DNA from: Candidatus Omnitrophota bacterium
Lineage (GTDB): Bacteria; Hinthialibacterota; Hinthialibacteria; Hinthialibacterales; JAKPRU01
Direction of reading: 5' to 3'
Length of the DNA: 5,739 nt
Assembly: GCA_029557025.1 (NCBI GenBank)
Contig: JAKPRU010000503.1
Coordinates: 1-5,739, forward strand
A model generated the notes under the pieces. The model worked only from the letters and a program-made list of their open reading frames with translations. It was not told the origin of the DNA and ran no database searches. Below are positions 1 to 4,901 of this stretch, piece after piece; positions within the stretch are counted from its first letter, which is position 1; every line of letters starts with the position of its first letter. A program made the position numbers and the translations under genes.

Positions 1-1
1 T

Positions 2-124
2 GGCGGAGGCGGGCAGGGTCTGCGTTCCGGTAACAACCGACAACGATTTCAGCGCAGAGGACGCGGGGGCGGAGGCGGACGACGACCAAGTCCCTCCGGC
101 GAGGTCAGACACGAACAGGCCTGA
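2..124 (+). CDS. C-terminal end of an upstream gene with a Gly/Arg-rich tail (partial)
   Basis: An open frame enters from the left edge and stops at TGA 122-124, giving about 40 residues. They include GGGG, RRGRGGGGG and RR runs and end in EVRHEQA. Gly/Arg-rich (RGG-like) tails are common at the C-termini of bacterial RNA-binding proteins such as DEAD-box helicases or RRM proteins, but no folded domain is visible, so the parent protein cannot be named. A competing plus-strand frame stays open to TAA 183-185 with an acidic, less regular composition, and one minus-strand frame is open over positions 1-142. The frame choice rests only on the biased composition. Confidence 0.4.
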   Translation, partial: GGGGQGLRSGNNRQRFQRRGRGGGGGRRPSPSGEVRHEQA

Positions 125-174
125 ACACCGCATCGGCCCACATCAGCCCCAGTGCCGTCGAGAACACGCCTCTG

Positions 175-183
175 TGATATACT
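175..183 (+). promoter_or_regulatory. Candidate extended -10 promoter for the S41 protease gene
   Basis: TGA-TATACT matches the extended -10 form TGn-TATAAT with one mismatch. No good -35 lies 16-18 bases upstream; the area around 153-160 reads TGCCGTCG. That is tolerable for an extended -10 promoter. Transcription would begin near 190, just before the first palindrome, and leave a leader of roughly 190 bases before the protease start at 378. It is the best promoter-like string in the upstream gap but is supported only by motif. Confidence 0.35.
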
Positions 184-190
184 AACTATC

Positions 191-229
191 ATGGGGAACA
201 ACCACAGGCTGGAAGCCTGTGCCACCCAT
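191..229. repeat. Palindromic intergenic repeat (CACAGGCT/AGCCTGTG)
   Basis: A perfect 8-bp inverted repeat, CACAGGCT (203-210) and AGCCTGTG (214-221), encloses a GGA loop. An outer pair, ATGGG (191-195) and CCCAT (225-229), flanks it. The sequence resembles dispersed palindromes that recur between genes in some Planctomycetes-like and candidate-phylum genomes; this is recalled and not checked. On the minus strand it reads as a GTGFQPV-like peptide, a common source of spurious small-ORF calls. If transcribed it forms a hairpin in the leader of the protease gene. Confidence 0.6.
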
Positions 230-261
230 CTTGTTGGTAAACGTTTCTACCCATGTGATAT

Positions 262-321
262 CTTCCGTTTTTCCTCTCCTTCTGGGAGAGAGGGCGGGGT
301 GAGGGGCTTCGGAAGGAGAGG
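262..321. repeat. GC-rich palindromic repeat in the protease leader
   Basis: CTCTCC (274-279) can pair with GGAGAG (285-290) over a short loop. Alternatively CCTCTCCT (273-280) pairs with AGGAGAGG (314-321), while CTTCCG (262-267) pairs with CGGAAG (310-315). The unit of C/T-rich arm, short spacer and GGAGAG-rich arm followed by GGGGTGAGGGG matches the style of the elements at 2597-2682 and 4728-4756, so it is probably another member of one dispersed family. No T-run follows, so it is not an obvious terminator. Confidence 0.5.
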
Positions 322-365
322 GTCGGCGTGAGAGGATGGAAGAGGAAAGAGTTGAGGAAATTCTT

Positions 366-371
366 GGAAGG
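366..371 (+). promoter_or_regulatory. Ribosome-binding site deciding the protease start at 378
   Basis: GGAAGG lies 6 bases before ATG 378. The longer in-frame start at ATG 336 has a poorer site and would put 14 charged residues (MEEERVEEILGRQS) ahead of a signal peptide. ATG 381 directly follows and could also be used. Confidence 0.65.
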
Positions 372-377
372 CAGTCA

Positions 378-1904
378 ATGATGACAAGACATCCGTTCCG
401 ACGATTGACATTTACAGGTGCTTGTTTTTTGCTTCTGTTCATCCAATCGACTTGGGCGGTGGACAGCAGCACAGAAGACCCCCGATTCCAAATCAATCTT
501 CGGGAATATGACGTCGGCCAGAAAAACTTCAACCGGATTGTCCACTGCATCCGGGACCGCTATGAAAGCGAACAGGTCGATTTTAAGAAGGTTTTTGCTC
601 ACGCGCTCTACTCCGCCGAGCAGGTCGTTCGTGAGGTCGAGGGGGCCGGCGCAGTCATTGTCTTGGCCACATCCGAGCCTCCTTATTCTCTCCAGGAATT
701 GGAATATGTTCAGCACCTCGGGAATCTGATTGCCGGACGAATCCGGAGCGCGTCCGCAACGGTGGCCAGTGTGACCCAGCTGTGGAATGTCGCCTTGACC
801 TCGATGGTCGGCGCCTTGGGTGATCCTTATTCACAATATCTTCCCCCGCAGAGTTATGGCGATCTTCAGCAATTCCTGTCCGGCGAAGGAAGTCCCGAGA
901 ATCGATTCTTCGGTGTCGGCATTCGAATCGAATGGGATGTCACAAACAATGCGGGACTGTTTGTTCGCTCCCCCATTCCGGGGACCCCGGCGGCCATCAG
1001 TGGGATCAAGACCGGCGATATCATCGTCGCCGTGGACGGGATTCCGCTCAGCGCTACCGGCACACCTGTGGAAAACCTCAATGCCGCTGTCGAGCGGATC
1101 AAAGGCCCCGAAGGAACCAAGGTCAAGCTGACGGTTATCCGTCCCGGCTCTGGACCGTTCCCCCTCCACTTCGAATTGACCCGGGAACCCATGCGCACCG
1201 ATCAGTTGATCTGGGCCGAGATGCTGGGTGAAGAAACGGGGCATCTCACACTGTTGAGCTTCTATCAGCGCTGCTCCGAGGATGTCGAAAAAAACCTCCT
1301 GAAACTCCGGCAACAGGGAATGAAAAAACTGATTCTCGATCTTCGCTCCAATCCCGGCGGATTCCTGGATGAAGCCATCAAGGTCGCAGACATCTTTCTC
1401 CCGCAGGGAACTCTTATCACTTACACCCAGGGCCGAACCGAGGACACCCGCAAGGACTTCTTCGATCAGCGGACCGGCGATGAGAATTTCACGCAAATCC
1501 CCATTGTGATTCTCGTGGATTCCCATTCCGCCAGCGCTTCCGAGGTGGTTACCGGAGCGTTGAAAGACCAGGGACGTGCCCAAGTCGTCGGCGTGAGGAC
1601 ATTCGGGAAAGGCTCTGTTCAGGAACTGTTTCCCCTGGAAGGTGATGCCGGGCTGCGTCTGACTGTCGCCAAGTACTACACTCCCAACGGAAGGTGCATT
1701 CATAATCAGGGTATCGAACCGGATGTTGCTGTAGAATACGAGCCGCCTCAAATCGCCTTGCCTGATGAAAAATCGGAGTCTCGCAAGGATACCGGCCCAA
1801 AACCTGTCACCGCTTCCAGCCTGCTGGAAAAACAACTTGCCACCGATAACCAACTTCGCGCCGCCTACCAGCTCCTGAACCGCAACGCCATCTCCACAAA
1901 ATAG
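378..1904 (+). CDS. S41 family C-terminal processing protease with PDZ domain, exported
   Basis: A 508-residue serine protease of the CtpA/Prc type, which cleaves near the C-termini of exported proteins. Residues 1-27 form a signal peptide: basic RHPFRR, then a hydrophobic stretch to STWA, with likely cleavage before V28. An N-terminal helical region ends in the family-typical DPYSQYLPP. The PDZ domain starts at about G179 (GVG) and runs to about 275. The protease core begins near 288 and contains LDLRSNPGG (320-328). SASASE (384-389) carries the catalytic Ser386, and GKGSVQ (410-415) carries Lys411 and Gln415; the 25-residue Ser-Lys spacing equals that of E. coli Prc (Ser430/Lys455). The core ends near IEPDVAV, followed by a polar tail. 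The enzyme looks intact and should act in the periplasm or cell envelope. It stands alone, with 466 bases to the next gene, so a shared operon with the downstream genes is unlikely. The family is certain; the substrate is unknown. Confidence 0.95.
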   Translation: MMTRHPFRRLTFTGACFLLLFIQSTWAVDSSTEDPRFQINLREYDVGQKNFNRIVHCIRDRYESEQVDFKKVFAHALYSAEQVVREVEGAGAVIVLATSEPPYSLQELEYVQHLGNLIAGRIRSASATVASVTQLWNVALTSMVGALGDPYSQYLPPQSYGDLQQFLSGEGSPENRFFGVGIRIEWDVTNNAGLFVRSPIPGTPAAISGIKTGDIIVAVDGIPLSATGTPVENLNAAVERIKGPEGTKVKLTVIRPGSGPFPLHFELTREPMRTDQLIWAEMLGEETGHLTLLSFYQRCSEDVEKNLLKLRQQGMKKLILDLRSNPGGFLDEAIKVADIFLPQGTLITYTQGRTEDTRKDFFDQRTGDENFTQIPIVILVDSHSASASEVVTGALKDQGRAQVVGVRTFGKGSVQELFPLEGDAGLRLTVAKYYTPNGRCIHNQGIEPDVAVEYEPPQIALPDEKSESRKDTGPKPVTASSLLEKQLATDNQLRAAYQLLNRNAISTK

Positions 1905-2004
1905 GCGATAGAGAGAGAGTCTGCGTTATGAAGCGGGGTGAAATGTTTTTTCATTTTGGCCGCGATACTGTAAATGTATATCTGCAATACAGGAGGAAGG
2001 AACC

Positions 2005-2355
2005 GTGAACGCGATCTAAGAGCTGGAAGTCCGACGGAACGCCGGCCCGGCCGAAATGGGATTGATTTGCACCATGAGACAAGGGACCATCAACGAACAG
2101 TTCTTGAAAAGTTCCTCAGAAAGGAAAGAAGGGGCCTGCCCGACGCGGGCCGTACCATGTGTACTCCCGTCGGAAGGGCGGGAAAAACTGTCAGATCCGC
2201 TCACCAGAATCTTCCTTCATACCTGCGCCGGCACAATAGCGAATATTCATTCTTTCTGCGACCACCTCAATTCCGGTCCTCAACCTTTCTTGCCCCTCTG
2301 CCCGAACTCATATAGACTCCTGGAGGAGTATTATAGGAGTCCTATCAGAGCCTGA
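2005..2355 (+). pseudogene. Possible decayed small gene: GTG start interrupted by TAA at codon 5
   Basis: AGGAGG (1991-1996), the best Shine-Dalgarno match in the window, sits 8 bases before GTG 2005. The frame reads M-N-A-I and stops at TAA 2017-2019. The same frame then stays open for 111 codons to TGA 2353-2355, starting ELEVRRNAGPAEMG and ending EEYYRSPIRA. This could be a gene broken by one nonsense mutation, a minimal leader ORF, a sequencing error, or chance. I recognise no family in the translated part, and its composition is only weakly protein-like. Confidence 0.2.
2314..2344 (+). promoter_or_regulatory. Operator-like half-sites overlapping a candidate -10, upstream of the RHH-like gene
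   Basis: ACTCCT (2316-2321) faces AGGAGT (2324-2329) across a GG centre. A second AGGAGT (2335-2340) follows exactly 11 bases later, about one helical turn. GACTCCT (2315-2321) and AGGAGTC (2335-2341) also make a 7-bp inverted repeat, extended by flanking ATAG and CTAT with one bulged base. The string TATTAT (2329-2334), one mismatch from a -10 box, sits between the two AGGAGT copies; no good -35 is seen. This is what a self-repressed promoter of an RHH regulator would look like, but AGGAGT also resembles a Shine-Dalgarno sequence and the arrangement may be chance. Confidence 0.35.
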
Positions 2356-2370
2356 TTGGAGCGCAAGCCG

Positions 2371-2589
2371 ATGCCGGTGGACAAAGTCACCATCAAAATC
2401 CCCCGTCCGCTCTATGAGAAAATCCGGAAAGTCATTGAAGGCGCTGGATTTGACTCCCCGACGGATTTCATCGTCTATGTCCTTCGGGATCTGGTCGGCA
2501 CGTGCGAAATCGGGCAGTCGGAGGCTCCATTCACTGAAAAGGAGATAGATGCGATCCGCCGGAGACTAAAAAGCCTGGGATATCTGTAA
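2371..2589 (+). CDS. Small ribbon-helix-helix (CopG-like) protein with a conserved LGYL C-terminal tail
   Basis: A 72-residue protein. ATG 2371 is chosen because GGAG (2358-2361) lies 9 bases upstream; an in-frame TTG at 2356 would add five residues. Residues 4-10 (DKVTIKI) fit the beta strand of a ribbon-helix-helix protein, 12-24 (RPLYEKIRKVIEG) the first helix, GF (26-27) the turn, and 29-43 (SPTDFIVYVLRDLVG) the second helix. RHH proteins dimerise through the strand and bind DNA in the major groove. After a linker (44-53), residues 54-72 read FTEKEIDAIRRRLKSLGYL, matching the end of the APS kinase at 4109-4717. It may be a DNA-binding autoregulator of the downstream genes, or an RHH-fold adaptor acting by protein contacts. 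The fold is inferred from pattern only; the coding status is well supported by the shared tail. Confidence 0.8.
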   Translation: MPVDKVTIKIPRPLYEKIRKVIEGAGFDSPTDFIVYVLRDLVGTCEIGQSEAPFTEKEIDAIRRRLKSLGYL

Positions 2590-2596
2590 GGAAGAT

Positions 2597-2682
2597 TCAA
2601 CCCCCTCTGTATCTCCCCCAATCTTTGGGGGAGAGGGTTTTGTTTCCCTCCCGAAAGATTGGGGAGGGCAGGGAGGGGTTGA
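2597..2682. repeat. 86-bp inverted-repeat element with TCAACCCC/GGGGTTGA ends
   Basis: The element begins TCAACCCC (2597-2604) and ends GGGGTTGA (2675-2682). Its two halves are imperfect inverted copies of one unit, each containing CCCCAATCTTT (minus strand for the right half). Internal pairings compete: CTCCCCCAA (2613-2621) pairs perfectly with TTGGGGGAG (2625-2633); CCCTCCC (2646-2652) pairs with GGGAGGG (2662-2668); and 2613-2626 can pair with 2654-2666 with one bulge. It resembles a small non-autonomous repeat or paired dispersed palindromes. It fills the gap between the RHH-like gene and the phosphodiesterase gene. Confidence 0.65.
2603..2645 (+). terminator. Terminator-like hairpin after the RHH-like gene
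   Basis: CCCCCAA (2615-2621) and TTGGGGG (2625-2631) form the inner stem over a TCT loop. CCCTCT (2603-2608) can stack outside with AGAGGG (2632-2637), and TTTTGTTT (2638-2645) follows directly. This is a plausible intrinsic terminator or attenuator 14 bases after the stop codon. The alternative long-range pairing of 2613-2626 with 2654-2666 would disrupt it, so partial read-through into the phosphodiesterase gene is possible. Confidence 0.45.
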
Positions 2683-2714
2683 TATCTCCCCGGATCGCAC
2701 AACATGCTGAAAAT

Positions 2715-4112
2715 ATGCCGAAACTCGTTGTCCTCGGTCTTGATTGCGCGCCGCCGGAACTTCTTTTCGATGCCTGGAAAGCGGACCTCCCAAACCTCCG
2801 CAGCCTCATGGAACAGGGAATTCACGCCCCCCTGGTATCCACCATCCCCCCGATCACCGTTCCGGCCTGGACCTCGATGATGACCTCGCAGGACCCCGGT
2901 ATGCTGGGCTTCTACGGATTCCGAAACCGTCAGGACTATTCCTACGATAAGCTGTATTTCGCCAATGCCGGCTATGTCAAAGCGAAAACAGTCTGGAATC
3001 ATTTGTCACGTAACCGCCTGCGGTCGCTCGTTCTCGGCGTTCCCCAAACTTACCCTCCGAAACCGCTGAATGGCGTGCTGGTCGCCTGTTTTCTCACGCC
3101 GGACAAGTCGGTCCAATACACCTGCCCGGATGAAATCAAAGCCGAACTGGATCGCATCGCCGATGGGGATTACATCATTGATGTCAAAGATTTTCGAACC
3201 GACAACAAGGATGAACTGCTGAAAGCAATCTATGTCATGACCGAACGTCGGTTCAAGGTGTTCCGTCACTTGATCTGCCACGACCATTTCGATTTCGCGA
3301 TGATGGTCGAAATGGGGCCGGACCGGATACACCACGGTTTCTGGCGATTTCACGACAAAACCCATCGTCTCTATGAACCCGGAAATCCGTACGAACACGC
3401 GATCCATGATTACTATGTCGAACTGGACCGGGAGGTCGGGCGCACGCTGGAAATTCTCGATGATGATACCTCGGTGATGGTAGTCTCCGACCATGGCGCG
3501 AAGGGCATGATCGGCGCGATTTGTGTGAATGAGTTTCTTCAGCGCGAGGGCTACCTGACTCTGAAACAACAACCGGAAAAGCGGACCCGCCTGGATATGG
3601 AGATGATCGACTGGTCCAAAACAAAAGTCTGGGGGGAGGGCGGCTATTACTCCAGGATTTTCTTCAATGTCGCCGGACGGGAACCGGAAGGGCAAATTCC
3701 GGCGGACCGGTACGAATCCTTCCGGGACGAGGTGAAAGCCAAACTCGAAGCCATTGAGGATGAGAACGGAACGAATATCGGTACACGCGTTTTCAAACCG
3801 CAAGAGGTTTATCGGGAATGTAATGGTATCCCGCCGGACCTGATTGTTTATTTCGGTGATTTGAACTGGCGCTCGGCAGGATCGGTCGGTGTCGGCTCGA
3901 TTTATCTGTATGAAAACGACACCGGTCCCGATGATGCCAACCATGCCCAGAACGGGATTTTTATTATGAGGCCGCCAAGGGGCTGCGCTGTCCGCAAGGC
4001 GGAGACCTACTCGATCTACGATATTGCGCCCACGATCCTGACTCTGTTCGGGATTCCTCCCGCGCAAGAAATGATCGGCCATTCGATACTTACATCCGAG
4101 GAGATGGAATGA
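2715..4112 (+). CDS. Alkaline phosphatase superfamily phosphodiesterase / nucleotide pyrophosphatase-like hydrolase
   Basis: A 465-residue two-metal hydrolase of the type I phosphodiesterase/nucleotide pyrophosphatase group. The full metal-site set is visible: Asp10 (LGLDCAPP), nucleophile Thr48 (PPITVPAW), Asp203 and His207 (PDRIHHGFW), Asp259-His260 (VVSDHG) and His410 ([12 protein letters not shown]). The C-terminus [17 protein letters not shown] is typical of the family. No signal peptide is present and the core strand begins at residue 4, so it should be cytoplasmic. ATG 2715 was chosen because family members start just before this strand; it has no clear Shine-Dalgarno. An in-frame TTG at 2679 follows a purine-rich GGGAGGGG, and another TTG at 2625 lies inside the repeat, so translation could start earlier. 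The gene overlaps the APS kinase by ATGA, which points to translational coupling. The substrate is unknown: nucleotide, sulfonucleotide, phospholipid or sugar esters are all possible. Unlike its neighbours it ends TSEEME without the LGY[IL] tail. Confidence 0.93.
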   Translation: MPKLVVLGLDCAPPELLFDAWKADLPNLRSLMEQGIHAPLVSTIPPITVPAWTSMMTSQDPGMLGFYGFRNRQDYSYDKLYFANAGYVKAKTVWNHLSRNRLRSLVLGVPQTYPPKPLNGVLVACFLTPDKSVQYTCPDEIKAELDRIADGDYIIDVKDFRTDNKDELLKAIYVMTERRFKVFRHLICHDHFDFAMMVEMGPDRIHHGFWRFHDKTHRLYEPGNPYEHAIHDYYVELDREVGRTLEILDDDTSVMVVSDHGAKGMIGAICVNEFLQREGYLTLKQQPEKRTRLDMEMIDWSKTKVWGEGGYYSRIFFNVAGREPEGQIPADRYESFRDEVKAKLEAIEDENGTNIGTRVFKPQEVYRECNGIPPDLIVYFGDLNWRSAGSVGVGSIYLYENDTGPDDANHAQNGIFIMRPPRGCAVRKAETYSIYDIAPTILTLFGIPPAQEMIGHSILTSEEME

Positions 4113-4717
4113 TGACACAAGGATTTACGCTGTGGTTTACCGGCCTGTCCGGTTCCGGCAAGACAACATTATCCAGGGAAATGGAAGGAGTCCTGCTGGA
4201 GCGCGGAATGAAAGTGGAACGGCTTGATGGCGATGTGGTTCGCACGAATCTAAGCAAGGGTCTCGGATTCTCAAAAGAGGATCGGGATACCAACATTCTT
4301 CGGATCGGTTTTGTCTGTAACCTGCTGACCCGAAATGATGTGGTGGCAATAGCGGCGGCCATTTCTCCTTATGAGGAAGTCCGTCAGAAGAATCGTCAAC
4401 TGATCGGACAGTATGTGGAGGTGTACTGCAAATGCCCGCTTGACATCCTGGAGCAGCGCGATGTGAAAGGCTTATACAAGAAAGCCCGCCTTGGTGAAAT
4501 TAAGAACTTCACAGGAGTCTCCGATCCATACGAGGAACCCTTGAACCCGGAAGTGATTGTCGAGACAGATAAAGAGACGGTTGAGCAATGTGTGGTGAAG
4601 ATCACCCGGACGCTGGAGCTGCTGGGCTATATCCCGGTATCCGGCAATGGGGCCGAATATTCCGCCGAAGAGGAAGAGGAAATCAAGAAGCGACTCAAGG
4701 CTCTGGGCTATATCTGA
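4109..4717 (+). CDS. cysC: Adenylylsulfate (APS) kinase with LGYI C-terminal tail
   Basis: A 202-residue cytoplasmic kinase that phosphorylates the 3'-OH of APS with ATP to give PAPS. Walker A is GLSGSGKT (12-19); LDGDVVR (39-45) and [11 protein letters not shown] (59-69) match the APS-binding region. Ser86 in AAISPY is in the position of E. coli CysC Ser109. [19 protein letters not shown] (118-136) and [10 protein letters not shown] (139-148) are the conserved lid and C-terminal signatures. The core ends near residue 175; a linker and [19 protein letters not shown] (184-202) follow, the same tail as in the RHH-like protein at 2371-2589. The start is ATG 4109 or ATG 4112; GAGGAG (4098-4103) serves either. 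The 4-base overlap with the upstream hydrolase indicates one operon. No ATP sulfurylase or PAPS reductase is nearby, so the PAPS probably feeds sulfation or an uncharacterised pathway. Confidence 0.96.
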   Translation: MMTQGFTLWFTGLSGSGKTTLSREMEGVLLERGMKVERLDGDVVRTNLSKGLGFSKEDRDTNILRIGFVCNLLTRNDVVAIAAAISPYEEVRQKNRQLIGQYVEVYCKCPLDILEQRDVKGLYKKARLGEIKNFTGVSDPYEEPLNPEVIVETDKETVEQCVVKITRTLELLGYIPVSGNGAEYSAEEEEEIKKRLKALGYI

Positions 4718-4727
4718 ACATGATCTC

Positions 4728-4756
4728 TCCCCCGAATCTCGAGGGAGGTGAGGTGG
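4728..4756. repeat. GC-rich palindromic repeat after the APS kinase gene
   Basis: CTCCCCCGA (4730-4738 region) faces TCGAGGGAG across an ATC spacer with one mismatched pair, and GGTGAGGTGGGGG follows. It shares the CTCCCCC-x-AATCT core with the element at 2597-2682 and the GGTGAGG trailer with the element at 262-321. No T-run follows, so termination is not evident. It starts about 10 bases after the APS kinase stop. Confidence 0.5.
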
Positions 4757-4828
4757 GGGCGGATTACTCCGAAAGGTCAGGCGGGGTTTGACCGAACAGC
4801 ACACGACCGACCAAAAACCAAGTCCTTC

Positions 4829-4860
4829 TTGACTGTGGGCCAAAAGCCGACAAGACTCTA
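4829..4860 (+). promoter_or_regulatory. Weak candidate promoter before the second phosphodiesterase gene
   Basis: TTGACT (4829-4834) matches a -35 box at five of six positions, but nothing close to TATAAT lies 16-18 bases downstream (the region reads AAGACTCTAC). The 184-base gap and the palindrome make a separate promoter reasonable, but the motif support is poor. Confidence 0.2.
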
Positions 4861-4901
4861 CGAAGTTCAGTCGTTAATTTCACCAAAATGAGGGCGGTCG
4901 G

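Larger units (their letters stand above)
1905..2370. other. 466-base gap without a convincing gene
   Basis: No frame here gives a recognisable protein. It contains a weak AT hairpin (AAATG 1941-1945 and CATTT 1952-1956 around a T6 loop), which is a poor candidate terminator for the protease gene. It also contains a strong Shine-Dalgarno string leading into a GTG start that stops after four codons (1991-2019), a small GCCCG-ACG-CGGGC hairpin (2138-2150), and the operator-like repeats at 2314-2344. A frame with Arg-rich, low-complexity coding is open over 1974-2315, but it lacks a ribosome-binding site and I do not regard it as a gene. Confidence 0.5.

Noticed and set aside
336..377. Longer start (ATG 336) for the S41 protease, adding MEEERVEEILGRQS
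   Set aside because: It would place an acidic stretch before a normal signal peptide. ATG 378 has GGAAGG at good spacing and gives a typical basic N-terminus.
378..480. Lipoprotein signal at Cys16 of the S41 protease
   Set aside because: The preceding residues TGA are a poor lipobox, and the hydrophobic stretch lies mainly after the Cys; a signal peptidase I site after STWA fits better.
182..550. Minus-strand open frame of 122 codons across the leader and start of the protease gene
   Set aside because: Its translation is made from the palindromic repeats (GTGFQPVV) plus antisense of the protease signal region.
831..1853. Long minus-strand open frame (340 codons) opposite the S41 protease gene
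   Set aside because: It is antisense to a well-supported gene with catalytic motifs and its translation matches no family pattern; it reflects codon bias of the real gene.
1974..2315. Plus-strand open frame of 113 codons in the gap after the protease gene
   Set aside because: It is Arg-rich with no domain and has no ribosome-binding site before its start; the strong Shine-Dalgarno at 1991 lies inside it and serves another frame.
3006..4118. Long minus-strand open frame (370 codons) opposite the phosphodiesterase gene
   Set aside because: It is antisense to an enzyme with all metal ligands in place; no motif is seen in the antisense translation.
2530..4714. Recent DNA duplication as the source of the shared tail
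   Set aside because: Most aligned codons differ although the residues match, and flanking sequences are unrelated apart from the dispersed palindromes after the stops.
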